Of a stretch of 55,642 bases of DNA, positions 1-9,800 are shown in pieces (position 1 is the first letter of the stretch; every line of letters begins with the position of its first letter). Under the pieces are notes generated by a model. The model saw only the letters and a list, made by a program, of their open reading frames with translations. It did no database searches and was not told the DNA's origin. The position numbers were made by a program, and so were the translations under genes. This DNA comes from Gracilaria caudata (taxonomy: Eukaryota; Rhodophyta; Florideophyceae; Gracilariales; Gracilariaceae): the NCBI GenBank assembly GCA_030374735.1, contig JASCIV010000067.1, positions 1 through 55,642 on the forward strand. The letters run 5' to 3'.

Positions 1-600
1 GCGTGACGGGAGCAGACTGAGCAGTGGGGGAAGCGCGGTGGGAGTTGTTGGTGGCGGTGGTGGCGGTGGTGGTGGTTGTTGGGCGGCGTCGCGGGCGCGT
101 GGCGGGGCGCGCGTTGGGCGCGCCAGAGCGCACACGCGCTGGTGAAACGGACGGCGCGTGAAACGGGCGGCGCGTGAAACGGACGTGTGCGGCGTGTGCG
201 TCGTGTGCGCAAGCGCGACGCGTGCGCGACGCGTGCGCGGAGCTGGCGGGCTGTCACTGGCGGCGGCGCGCGCGGAGCTCGCTCACCGAGGCCAAGTGGG
301 GCCGGCAGCGCCGCAGCGCGCGCGCCCGTTGCGAGTGCGCCGTCTTGTGTCGGTTTGCGGCGGTGGCGGGCGCGTGCGCGCCGGCCGTTTGGCTTTGGCG
401 CGCGGCCGTACGACGAGCCGTTCTGCCGGCCACCGCCGCTGGTCGCATGCGCACCGCGCTGCGCTCGCTGCGCCGCGCTGCTGTGCGCCGGCCATGCGTC
501 GCCGTCACGCCGCTGCTGCCAGCTGGCAGCAGAGTCGCCGTGGCCACGTGCCGCTTCGCTTCGAAGTCCGTTTGCGCTTTTCGTTTTGCGTTCCGCTTCC
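1..600. other. GC-rich low-complexity region
   Basis: Very GC- and CpG-rich stretch that begins with a purine/G-rich run of GGTGGC-type triplets (about 50-85). Several overlapping open frames exist on both strands, but their translations are Arg/Ala/Cys-rich and change composition together, as expected from biased base composition rather than selection on a protein. No domain is recognisable. It lies beyond the 3' end of the secreted protein gene at 713-1144 (minus). It could be the GC-rich end of a gene lying outside the window. Confidence 0.5.
142..189. repeat. 16-bp tandem repeat, three copies
   Basis: Three head-to-tail units of 16 bp, GTGAAACGGACGGCGC, GTGAAACGGGCGGCGC and GTGAAACGGACGTGTG, at 142-157, 158-173 and 174-189. 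They are read directly from the sequence. The third copy diverges in its last four bases. Function unknown. Confidence 0.85.
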
Positions 601-712
601 GTGTAACAAAGCTTGCTTTATGCGCTCACTATCATACTGTTACAGAGTGCACTCTAAAGACTACGTCTCCTACAAAAACAGCCGCAACTAGTAGGCATCA
701 TGTGTTCCGCCC

Positions 713-1144
713 TCACAGCTCTTCCGGCGAAGGCGTCACAGGCAGGTCGTCCTCTGGTGGCGTCGGCTCCATCTCCCACATCGTGTAGTAGTCCTCGGGC
801 GACGGCTCCATCGTCTCCACCATCATCGACGGAGTTGGCATCACCTCGTACATCGATTCGCCGGTCCTGTCCAACACCATCATATACTCCGCCTCGGGCG
901 TAGGCGTCTCCATCATTGGCGACGGGCTCACCATCACATCATCCATCTCGTCGAGCACTTCCTCAAACATCCCCATCTCTAACGCCCGCACCACCCGCTC
1001 CTGAGCCACAGGCCCGACAACGCCTTCTCTCCACCGTGCCCCGGAAACGGGCGGAACCGCTTGCGGGAATACCGCCGCAAAAGTGCTGCTCAACGACGCG
1101 CACGTCGCCAAAAGCGCCATCCAAAACGTACTGCTTCCCAACAT
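713..1144 (-). CDS. Small secreted Pro/Thr/Met/Glu-rich protein
   Basis: A 143-residue protein with no recognised family. It starts with a clear signal peptide (hydrophobic residues about 5-24, Ala-rich cleavage region), so it should enter the secretory pathway. The mature part is short and acidic, with repeated Pro-Thr and Ser-Pro motifs (SPSPMMETPTPE, PTPSMMVETMEPSPED, PTPPEDDLPVTPSPEE) that resemble the Ser/Pro linkers of other secreted proteins in this window and could be O-glycosylated. There is a single exon and the ATG is the first in frame. A TATAAG-like sequence lies about 220 bases upstream. It is divergent from a candidate spliced gene starting at 1480. A cell-wall or matrix role is inference. 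Confidence 0.55.
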   Translation of the reverse strand: MLGSSTFWMALLATCASLSSTFAAVFPQAVPPVSGARWREGVVGPVAQERVVRALEMGMFEEVLDEMDDVMVSPSPMMETPTPEAEYMMVLDRTGESMYEVMPTPSMMVETMEPSPEDYYTMWEMEPTPPEDDLPVTPSPEEL

Positions 1145-1479
1145 CTTTCACACCCTGCTTGCTTACGTGCTTCCGGTCAATGCTTGTCCACCAAAGCGCC
1201 GGTCGCGGTTTGTCGCAAGTCGCCTGAGTCTGGGAATGCGTTGGGGCCCTGACAAGCGCGCAACATTCGGCTGAACGCTCGAGGCAGCTTTAGTACTCAT
1301 CGCACCCTCACCTCGCGCTCCACACGCTGCCAAATTCAATTCAGTGCTGCCGCGCGCACGCAGTGCTTATAGTGCCAGCGCAACAGAAAGTAAGCCACAA
1401 CCTTACTCGCCTTTCAAACCACATCTTGTCGAGCACATCAGTCCTCACCAGCTGCGTAGCTGTACCTGTCAACTACAAT

Positions 1480-1785
1480 ATGACCACCCATCACCGTTCA
1501 GGTAAGTAAGGAGGCTTCACTTTCGTCAACCCATACACCTTCCAGCAAGCATCCGTTGCTCAATTGTTGGTTACAGATAACCCCACCCAGATCAACGCCC
1601 TGTTTCGACGCCAGGAACGCTTGCGAGAGCCGCCGTGTCCCTGTCTTGCGTGCCTCCCGCGTCATCATACATTCTACAGCTCCTGCGATTTCACCCCAAA
1701 ATGCGTTGTACAGCAAGGATATATTCCGCAATGCGCTCGCATCCGCCTACAGCGTAGCTGTAAACCTAGTCTTGTCCTACATTAG
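1480..1785 (+). CDS. Candidate spliced small Cys-rich protein (exons 1480-1501 and 1577-1785)
   Basis: Not covered by one continuous frame. An ATG at 1480 opens MTTHHRS and meets a perfect donor at 1502 (CAG/GTAAGTAAGG). After 75 bases a pyrimidine-rich acceptor (ttggttacag) at 1576 restores the frame, giving 76 residues to a stop at 1783-1785. The second exon is Arg- and Cys-rich with C-x-C-x2-C, then single Cys at wider spacing, which might bind zinc, but no family is recognised. The frame may continue through another splice near 1757 to an acceptor at about 1838. It shares a 335-bp promoter with the secreted protein at 713-1144. Evidence is splice signals plus reading frame only. Confidence 0.35.
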
Positions 1786-4076
1786 TTTTCACCGCATTAC
1801 GTCCTTGCGCATGCTGTCTGCGCAGTCTGCTTAGCAGCTTCTGCCATCGCAAGCACCGCCATCCACGTTCAACCTCATGTGCGGCCACATTCAAACTGAG
1901 ACGTGTGCAGCCCAACTTATCTGGTTGCCGGCTTGTTGGCTATAAACTGGAACATGTTAATGCGATTTCTTCTTTCTTGAAAGGGCCGCCATGCCATGTA
2001 CGATTCGCTCGAGCACCAACCACATGCGCCTCTTCAGCTTCACGCTCTCAGGGCTCCACGCTGAGCGCAATTACACGCAATCGGACTGGCAGCAACCATT
2101 GCAGCAGCACAATATTGCGCCTATAATCGTTGCTGATTATCCGCAAAACCCACTGTCGTCCAGCCCTGTTTGGCTGATTAATAAGCTTAGACCGCTGTAT
2201 TTGGCTGCCCCCGCGCCCTGCTACTGGTCGCAGTGCACCACAACTGTCGCCAGTACAGCTGCAAATACGATGGCCCATCATCGTCGATGGGTACCTTCGT
2301 AGTTTGTTTCCCGACCGACCTGAGCGATCTTGATGCACTCGCTTCTTCGCTGGGAATTGGGGGATGGACGCATTGACGTTTGCCAATTCGACACCAGAAG
2401 TCGCACGCGTGTGCACTGTCGACTTTGCCAAACGTCGAGCACCAAGAGCCAGGCACGTTATATCTGTCATTGACCAATCTGCACATCGCGTAACTTCTAA
2501 ACCTTCTCGCAGGTACACGCATAACACTTGAATATCTCGAAACCACGTCAGTAGATCTGATTCACCATCTGGGACTAACATCAGGTTGTCCGTAAGTATA
2601 AACGCATAAAGGGCTGCCTTTGATTGGGTTCGCACAGCTGCGCTACACAGTTGTTTTTCTTCGATACGCACTGCAGATCCCTGTAAGGCTTACAACTGTT
2701 GTTATATTCATGCTTACCGAAGGCGTCGAATTTGACTCAACAACAATGTACCAGGGTAACGTGGTAGTTACAGCAGAGAGTTCTTGGAACTTCCGCCTCC
2801 ACACACCCATCCTACGCTTACGCGCATGTCCCAACGAGTCGTAAGCCTTCCCAAATCCCAACTGGAAATGCGGATCACGCACGTCGTCATTGACGAGCGG
2901 CATGTTATAGCAGCAAAGGCTTCGCCGATGTGACATTGACTGTTGGCTTTTATATTGTCCAGAGGCACAGAGGAAAGCAGCTGAGCAGGATCTGTAATGT
3001 TGCTTCCTCTGCGAGAACTCTTGTTCAGCCCCAAACAGCATGAAACATTTGTATGTTGCTCGACTTTGTGTACAGTAGGAATCCCATTCATTGCGGTCCC
3101 TATTGGAAGAAGGTTATTGCTCACTGCTTCACTGGAGGTGAGAGTAGGAAATGACATCTAGGTCCTGCGCGGAGTCATTCTGTTCCACAAAGTGCTGGAA
3201 GCCCATTGTTGCCGTGCTACCAATGATGCGGACAATCGATCCAGCCGTGAACAAACACGCGGACACTGCATTTTAATCTGTTAACGTATCCTTGTACTAC
3301 ACAATGTTTATGTACCCTTGTACACTGTGCACGCCTGGAAGAGCACATATTATGCATAATGTAAATTGTGCGATGTGTGCGCGCTTCCGGGAATTGCTGT
3401 GGGAAAAGACGCTAGCTTGATGAGGTAGCAGGGGGGGTGTCATTCTATATCAGCTCTCTATCTTTACACCGCGCATGCACAGTCATGATGAGATCAGAGC
3501 AAAGCTTTATTGAATGTCTTCGAGCTCTTTGTTCGGTTACTCTTGAGGAACTTCTTGTCTTCTGATGTGCTCTTCGAATGTGGATACGTCGATCAATGAA
3601 TCGATCGACGCGAGAGACGGGGAGAGGTCGGATAGTCAGAAGCGCAACTTGGTTCACATATTCGTGTCTGCAAAGCTGCTCTAGTGAGAACCCCTTCCCC
3701 CCATTCAGTAGCTTGTTTCTTACTTGGCTCATTGCTGAGCACGGGTTTCGCACTTGAGGGCACCCGTACTTTGTCGGGGCACGTAAACTTCTGAGCACAG
3801 TGGTAGGAGTGCTAACGCAGTCCAAGAGTTTAGTGCAGCTTCCTTCAAGACGAAATAGTGTCCAATAGAGCTCATTATATTGGTGAAGAAAGATGCATTG
3901 GAGGGTGCATGATGCCCGGTGATCATTTTAAATCAAATATTTATGTATACTAGCGCCGTCTGCGTTCCTGTCTAAACAGAAAGTTTCCGTGAACAATGTT
4001 CACAATAGTAGAGCGGATTGGACTGTACATGCTATAGCATACAAAGAGCAGTAGAGGCCAAAACAACGCCATGAAG
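1786..4076. other. Gene-poor stretch with possible exon or transposon fragments
   Basis: No intact gene was recognised. Short protein-like plus-strand frames occur at 1991-2302 and 2333-2473. A possible exon at 2513-2589 sits between an acceptor (cttctcgcag) and a GTAAGT donor. A minus-strand frame at 2048-2671 has no recognisable motif. GTAC/CCTTGTAC-type motifs occur at 3290-3323. The rest looks non-coding. Confidence 0.4.
2333..2473 (+). pseudogene. Possible piggyBac-type transposase C-terminal zinc-finger relic
   Basis: A 46-residue frame reads HCRLCQTSSTKSQARYICH. The pairing C-x2-C, a spacer of charged residues, then ARYIC resembles the C-terminal cysteine-rich finger of piggyBac-family transposases (C-x2-C ... 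TRYxC ... C). In the same frame, directly after the stop, PICTSRNF could be the eroded end of that finger. No upstream transposase core or terminal inverted repeats were found, so this is at best a decayed fragment. Confidence 0.25.
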
Positions 4077-4077
4077 G

Positions 4078-4084
4078 TATAAAG
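4078..4084 (+). promoter_or_regulatory. TATA-like box
   Basis: TATAAAG, 76 bases before the ATG of the small open frame at 4160. The spacing is similar to TATA-like boxes before other genes here. It is the main reason to take that frame seriously. Confidence 0.3.
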
Positions 4085-4159
4085 GGAACGCTACCCGTGT
4101 AACCCTCTTAACCCTGGAACGTTAACCCTATCCTTTTAACCGACCTTCCCTCTACACCG

Positions 4160-4429
4160 ATGAACTTTGCGCCGCATACGAGAAAGGGCAGGGAAGAGTT
4201 AGCCATGCATGAGTCATGCACTGCATGGCATGACGTGAAAAATGGGGCAAACGTATTGGCCGCCGCTCACGTGACCGCCGAGTTTGGTCGCAACCGATAC
4301 TTGAACGAACCAATCGCCTTCTACGAAGGTACCGAAGGTAGAATGAGGGTAACATTAATGCAGGCTTCGATTCTGACAGTGGCGGCATGTGCTCGCCAAT
4401 ATTGTCGAACTTCGAACGATATGAACTAG
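4160..4429 (+). CDS. Small hypothetical protein, doubtful
   Basis: An 89-residue frame with its own ATG and a TATAAAG 76 bases upstream. The translation has mixed composition with no low-complexity bias, no signal peptide and no recognised domain. It is oriented tail-to-tail with the MFS transporter gene (stop at 4659). It may equally be chance: composition in this interval does not favour coding, and no second line of evidence exists. Confidence 0.2.
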   Translation: MNFAPHTRKGREELAMHESCTAWHDVKNGANVLAAAHVTAEFGRNRYLNEPIAFYEGTEGRMRVTLMQASILTVAACARQYCRTSNDMN

Positions 4430-4519
4430 AACAGCCTCTATGAGTCCTCGAGACTCGAAGAGCCCTGTTTCATATCGCTCCCATACGGGGAATCCCAAGG
4501 GTAGGGAAACGCAAACCTG

Positions 4520-4563
4520 TCGAAGCCCTTGGTCAAACGGCCGCGTTTGACCAAGGGCCTCGA
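4520..4563. repeat. Strong hairpin 3' of the MFS gene
   Basis: A perfect 15-bp inverted repeat GCCCTTGGTCAAACG (4525-4539) and its complement (4544-4558) around a GCCG loop. It is extended by TCGA/TCGA after one mismatch. It lies about 100 bases past the stop of the minus-strand transporter gene, so it may be in its 3' UTR or mark its end. A small foldback element is the alternative. Confidence 0.7.
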
Positions 4564-4658
4564 GCAATCAGACAATGCCGAACCAAGTAACTTGTTGCTC
4601 GTCCACGCCTATGCCACTTGGTCCGCTTAGCATGTCTTCGATAAACGTGCTTCGCATA

Positions 4659-6161
4659 TTAGATGCTAATATGCGATCTGAGGAAACTTTCGTCCATAGA
4701 GCGCCTGGCTGCTATCTCGAGGCCTTCTAACGAAAGAGTGGGCCCCTTTGAATATCTCTGCTGTCCTCTTTCCGTTTCTACACCAATAGCCTCAGTGCTT
4801 CTCAGCTTCTTGCATCGCGCCACAAAATAAGTGGCAACCAATCCCACCACAGACCACAGAGCACTAAACCAAAGAAACAGTTTATAGTCATTCACATGAG
4901 CGCGAGGAAGTTGATCTTGCAATACGCGGTGGACCGCTTCGGATTCGCTAGCACGTGCCAACAGCCACGAAAAGAACATATCACCAAAGCCCACACTAAT
5001 AGTGATCAACGAGAACGCTAAGCTCGCATTTTCCTGATCGAAAACCCCGCCTACAAGACAAGCAGCAACCACTGGGCCGCCACTAAATGTGATGTAGATC
5101 ACAGCAGACGAAGCCATGAAGCCGTAAAGCATACCCGCTCTGACGAAGAATGGGACGCACATAACGGCGAGCAGCTGAGCAATCAGAAGCAGTTTGTTCG
5201 TCCTTTTAGCTCCATTCAATCCAGGGTGTTGATCACCTACATCGTCCAGAAGGTCGACACCAAGACCGCCAATCACACGACCTGCAAGTCCAGTACACGT
5301 GACCCAGAAAAAGAGAAAATTCGCCGTGTGGATACCAACGCCAAACATATCAACGGCCATCTTCTGAAACGCCAGCACAATACCAAAACCAGGGCCGGCA
5401 GTAGCGCCGAACGCAAGCAAAAGCCAGTAGAGCGAAGCATCACCGAGAATATCCTTCAACGCCAGCTTCGAATTCAACTCGGTATTTGCGGATGTAGAAA
5501 CAATACGCGAGGTTTCATCCAGAGAAGCGCCAACAATGGAAAGGTCCGGATGCCATCCAGCAGGCGGTTTTTGAAGGAAAGGAGAAGCTACGAACGACAG
5601 GGCTGAAGAAAGCAGTCCAACAATTGCAATAGCGTGAACAGGGTGCCCTACGGATGCAGTCAGTGCTCGAAAAGCCTCAATGCCAAAAAGTGTACCACTA
5701 GCGCCGCAGAACATACCAATACCAGTGATTCGCCCACGAGCCTCTGGAACCCACGCTTGCAGGACATCAACGGTAGCCACATAAATGGCACCACATCCAG
5801 TTCCATAAAGAGCAGCAGCGAAAAACATCAAGCGCACATCATCAATAGAAAGCCCATACGCCCAAAGAACCTGAGCCGCCATACCAAACGAACCGAACAA
5901 AGAGGCATAGACCGACGCATACTGCTCATAATCGGGCGGAACAAACTTGTTCATCGCAATACCCGCAACTGTGACACCAAGATAAGCAGAAAATCCAGAG
6001 ACGCCCACGGAAAGTGTATACTCCGGACGGTTAACCAAAGCAACGAAAATGCCAGTAGAATAAATCAGACCGAAGATAGCCTGCAGCAAGCAGCAAGCAG
6101 GAATGGGGCCCAGAAAGCGCCAAGTCCGGAGTTCAGTGCCATTGAAAACACCATTCATCAT
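4659..6161 (-). CDS. MFS transporter, oxalate/formate antiporter (OFA)-like
   Basis: A 500-residue membrane protein with about twelve hydrophobic segments in two halves, the major facilitator layout. The loop after the fourth helix reads VPEARGRITGI (138-148), the family's conserved basic loop, and the sixth helix is followed by PPAGWHP (199-205), a signature of the OFA/monocarboxylate branch. The central loop and C-terminal tail (after about 455) are cytosolic and charged. It probably moves small organic anions across the plasma or an organelle membrane; the substrate cannot be read from sequence. It is a single exon starting ATGATG; the second Met is equally possible. A TATAAAAG lies about 215 bases upstream. 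The usual length for the family is 400-550. Long frames on the opposite strand here are shadows. Confidence 0.85.
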   Translation of the reverse strand: MMNGVFNGTELRTWRFLGPIPACCLLQAIFGLIYSTGIFVALVNRPEYTLSVGVSGFSAYLGVTVAGIAMNKFVPPDYEQYASVYASLFGSFGMAAQVLWAYGLSIDDVRLMFFAAALYGTGCGAIYVATVDVLQAWVPEARGRITGIGMFCGASGTLFGIEAFRALTASVGHPVHAIAIVGLLSSALSFVASPFLQKPPAGWHPDLSIVGASLDETSRIVSTSANTELNSKLALKDILGDASLYWLLLAFGATAGPGFGIVLAFQKMAVDMFGVGIHTANFLFFWVTCTGLAGRVIGGLGVDLLDDVGDQHPGLNGAKRTNKLLLIAQLLAVMCVPFFVRAGMLYGFMASSAVIYITFSGGPVVAACLVGGVFDQENASLAFSLITISVGFGDMFFSWLLARASESEAVHRVLQDQLPRAHVNDYKLFLWFSALWSVVGLVATYFVARCKKLRSTEAIGVETERGQQRYSKGPTLSLEGLEIAARRSMDESFLRSHISI

Positions 6162-6375
6162 TCACAAACTGCTGAATAACTGTTGTTCAGTTCCGCCGTA
6201 CCATCTGAGGCAGAAAACGTGGCCGAGAGGAGGAAGGTAGTAGAGAAAGAGGGCGACAAAAGGAATGCAAAGGAATTGAGAACGATAAAGAGAAAAAGGC
6301 AAAAGAAAGGAACAATGGGTACACTCACTCGTTGCTGTATTCTGCCGTGAGTTGCCATCCGCAAGAAGCAGATGG

Positions 6376-6383
6376 CTTTTATA
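6376..6383 (-). promoter_or_regulatory. Putative TATA box of the MFS gene
   Basis: TATAAAAG on the minus strand, 215 bases before the transporter ATG, leaving room for a purine/pyrimidine-biased 5' UTR (6180-6300). It is a sequence match only. Confidence 0.4.
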
Positions 6384-6446
6384 GGTACCCTCCGCTGAGT
6401 CAGTTGACAGCTGACTCAGCAGATGTGTTTGCATGCATTTGCATGA

Positions 6447-6570
6447 GTTATGTTGAATATCGAGTGAGGATATCGTGACGCTCGACAGAAAAATTGGTCC
6501 CTCGTCTTCGACTCGGGCCCTAATTTTTCTGTCTCGTGCCCCGATATCCTCACTCGATATTCAACATAAC
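6447..6570. mobile_element. 124-bp foldback element (MITE-like or hairpin RNA locus)
   Basis: The outer 29 bases (6447-6475, beginning GTTATGTTGAATATCGAG) are exactly complementary to 6542-6570. The inner arms around CGACAGAAAAATT and AATTTTTCTGTCTCG also pair with few mismatches, leaving a short central loop (tcgtcttcgactcg). Almost the whole element is one long stem, as in a MITE or a long hairpin RNA precursor. No clear target-site duplication is visible beyond TA/TAA-type bases inside the ends. A degenerate copy of part of one arm lies at 7062-7079. Confidence 0.7.
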
Positions 6571-6767
6571 GCGCTTATCACACAGCTTCCCAGCCAACGA
6601 GGGGACGTACTACGTCGCCTCCACACAGAAGCCGAAGGGCTTCATCAAGCTAAACCCAATGCGCTGCGTGCGGTCTCTGACCGCATCACCGCCGTCTTGC
6701 AAGCCAGCAAAGAAGACTAACGATACCGCATCAAGCAGGACACGTACAGTGAGTAGGTTTTCATCTT

Positions 6768-6828
6768 GGCCATGACTTGGCTTTGCTTTTCAGCAATAAT
6801 TGCTGTGGAGCAAAGTCAAGTCGTGGCC
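6768..6828. repeat. 61-bp imperfect palindrome
   Basis: Arms 6768-6797 (GGCCATGACTTGGCTTTGC...) and 6799-6828 are complementary at about 25 of 30 positions with a single unpaired base between them. CATC/GATG in the flanks extends the pairing a little. It lies only 200 bases from the 124-bp foldback at 6447 but is different in sequence. Confidence 0.75.
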
Positions 6829-9800
6829 GATGTATACACACTACGGGCAGCGCGTTGTAAACAAAACAGGCAGGCACTCCGTGCCCAGGGCGTTGTGCTT
6901 GGTGATTGTAACAGTGAAGACTTACGTGCGGACGAATGAGGGCAGTGTGAAGCGAAAATTGTCGGAGGGAATGTGAGGGTGCGTGACTGGCCCCAGTAAC
7001 GAGCTAGTGACAACTAGCGTACCAAAAAAGTATCCAAAATTATGCCTAAAACGGGGCGTTTTGATATCTTCACTCGATCTGTGTGATAAGTGGCATTATC
7101 TTGTAATGAGAACAAGTGCATTTGCACTTGGAACTATCTCGCTTTGGATCTTTGTCCAGACGAGCAATGAAGTCATCAATACCGATCATGCACCTAACAC
7201 TGTATTCGAGAACAGTGTATTCCGCAATTGCGCATCTGGACCCTGACGTCAGGTTGCTCACCATCTAAACGCCGCGCTGTACCTGCCCCGTGCCAGAATG
7301 GCTGGATTGTACAACAATAACGCTTAAGAATACTTCAGTAACAGTTCCCTTCTTCAGAGCTTGGAGTATGAAGGGTATGACGGGTAGAGGGAGTGGACTA
7401 GCGATTCTTGAAGGTGAAACAGATTTAGGTGTGACGTGTGGACCCGCCCACGAACCGTTAGTGCTAGCAGTGGGGCACATCAGCTTCTGGTGAGCATCCA
7501 AAAACACAACAAACTCATGGGCTATCGTTAAGGCACGACGACGTTTGGCGTGGCAATTCACGTGAGCTCGGTTACACCAACTAGTTCCTTAGGCCGAAAA
7601 TGGTTGTTGTTCTGTGCAAAACGCTTGTCTTACACGGTTAACGCGAGCTGCTTACCCCCGCCTTCGCTGCTCCGTGAAGACGAATTTAGATACGTGTTAC
7701 GACTTATAGAGCAAACTCTTTCCTATCCCCTTTCCGCGTGGGTGACTTCTCTTTGAGTGAGACTCGGGTGAGGCGGTCCCACTTCTGGGGGGAGTCACCG
7801 CCGATAAAGGTGAGCTCACCCCGCATCCTCACCCTGTCAGACTGGAACTTCACTCAGCAGCCCCTCCCCACCCAATAGCCCAACCTGGTTTCCGTGGAGA
7901 CTTCACCACAACTACATAACAGAACGATTAGATGGTATTAGACACACACAGAAGAGTTCAGATGCTTACGTAAACGTCGGCGGGCTAAAGTGTAGCGCTG
8001 TGATTCGGGCAGAATTGCTCTGACTCGTAAATGCGACTATCAGCGTCGGTGAGGGCTTGGTCTCAAAGGATTTGGCATGCGTCACACAAGACGCGGAGCG
8101 CGGCAAGGCCACCGTGTACGGGGTGAGGCGTTCACAAATCACCGGCGCGTCACCCTCGCGGCATGGCGAGACCGAGTGGTCTCGTCGTCGTTGCCCTCCG
8201 TCGGGTGGAACGCTCAGCCAACGGGTGACTCTTCATCGTTCTCACGGTTACCTTGGCGACAGTGGTGTTGGGTAGGACGGTGGATGCCATCTACTGGTGG
8301 GAAGAAGGAGAGGAGTTCCAAGGATATCTTCAAAAGCAAACGAGCACGTGGGTACACGTCGTGTAGCAGTCCTCCGTGTACACGAGATTGGCACCACGTA
8401 AGCAGCCGTCCAAGCCACGCCCAGCTCACCAGAAGTGTACGAAGGTATCAAACTTTGATAATCAAAGGTACACAGCGCCTATACGAAGGGTACATGTAAC
8501 CGTTATTCGCCGCCGCTTTTCACTAAACTCCGGAGTAGAGCAGGGCAGCTCCCCGAAGTGTCAGGTGTACAACTTTCTTAAAGACATTGGTACAGATATC
8601 AGAACTGTTTTCATTATATATTCATATCAGTTTTGATATCGGTGAGCTTTGGTCTTGGTTCATTTTCTCGGTCTTTGTTCTAGGTTCTTGGTCATTGCTC
8701 GTGGAGAAAACCTGCCGTCGCTGTCCCGAGACGCATGTAGTGTGGCGTTCACACAGAGTTTCGCTGCTTCTTGTTAACACTTTTTGTCAAAGAGAACGAC
8801 AAGATTGATGAGTCTTTCGCAGTTATGGATCGTTGTGCCTGATGGATAACGAGCCATGATTGCGAAAGATGCACAAATCTTTTCTTTCCGTTGAACGGAA
8901 TCCGTTCTACATGATGGCACCTTTGTCGACCCCGAGCTAATGACGCGAACTTGCGACTCTTGAAGCACGGTGCACGACGGTAGTTGGTGCAAAGTTTTTT
9001 ATCCGAAGAATGCTCATTGAATTATTATAAAACCTCACCAGATGGCGGACGCCTTCTGTGTCTTCGACCATCTGTTGAACTTCCTCTACATAAGGTTTCG
9101 AAGCGAGTGCATTAAGTATAATTTTATGCTCTTCTAAATCTGTTGCATGCTCTTGGAGCTTTGTTCTACCTTGAGGATAGAGGTTCCGTAGTGAAAAATC
9201 TCCACACACTCCTATACCCCTACCCCTCCCCTCGCGCGCTCTCTCTTTCCAAGGAGAATGCTAGCAACTTATCAAGCCTTCTTGAGCTAAAAGTGAAACA
9301 CATTAAATGATCATCCTTCGTCTGAACGAAAAAGAATGAGCGGCTGTAGTTTTCGCAGGAGCTGCCTTAAAATTCTCACGTCCTCAGTCCTATCTTCTAG
9401 ATCTCTGTTCCTTACCGTTTATTTCAGAAGGTAGATGAGTTTCCTCACGACAAACAATAATGACTGGAATTGTCATCGAGACTGCGAAGAGTTGTCTCAT
9501 GGAGTTTGTAGAGCTGTAAGAGACCTGACCCTTACCACCCTCAGCCCTTGTAAGGGTACAGAATACAGTTCCTGATTGTCCCTCTGTCAGAGCTAAATTT
9601 AGCCCTAGGACGTTGTCCCGTTTTACGCAAGGATTTCACAGCCTTTGGCTTCGCGCTTCTCAAGAGAACTCTGCCACGCACGGGCCACCACGCCCCATAG
9701 CGCTGTGACATCATGCCCGTGGTGCTGTGACACATGCAACCGCTTCTGGCCTGTTGAACCACCCCTTCCTGCGACAGATTCTGTTGAGCAAACGAGCCCG

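Noticed and set aside
142..189. Tandem 16-bp units as a CRISPR array
   Set aside because: There are no spacers between units and the genome is eukaryotic.
158..788. Overlapping 140-200 codon plus-strand frames in the GC-rich start of the window
   Set aside because: Arg/Ala/Cys-rich in all frames, no domain, and part lies antisense to the secreted protein gene. Base composition explains them.
2048..2671. 207-codon minus-strand frame
   Set aside because: No domain, no signal peptide, and plus-strand splice signals with protein-like short frames in the same interval argue against it. It may be chance.
4101..4141. Interstitial telomere repeat
   Set aside because: Only four irregularly spaced AACCC(T) units; not a tandem array, and the species' telomere repeat is not known from this window.
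5226..6179. Long plus-strand frames rich in Asn/Lys/Arg/Thr
   Set aside because: Antisense shadows of the MFS transporter gene.
6475..6775. Plus-strand frames overlapping the foldback element
   Set aside because: Most of the N-terminal part is the hairpin itself; the remaining 35 codons have no recognisable motif.
6845..6930. Minus-strand intron with donor at 6920
   Set aside because: The donor is good, but the exon after the acceptor would run into the 61-bp palindrome and the exon before it has no known motif.
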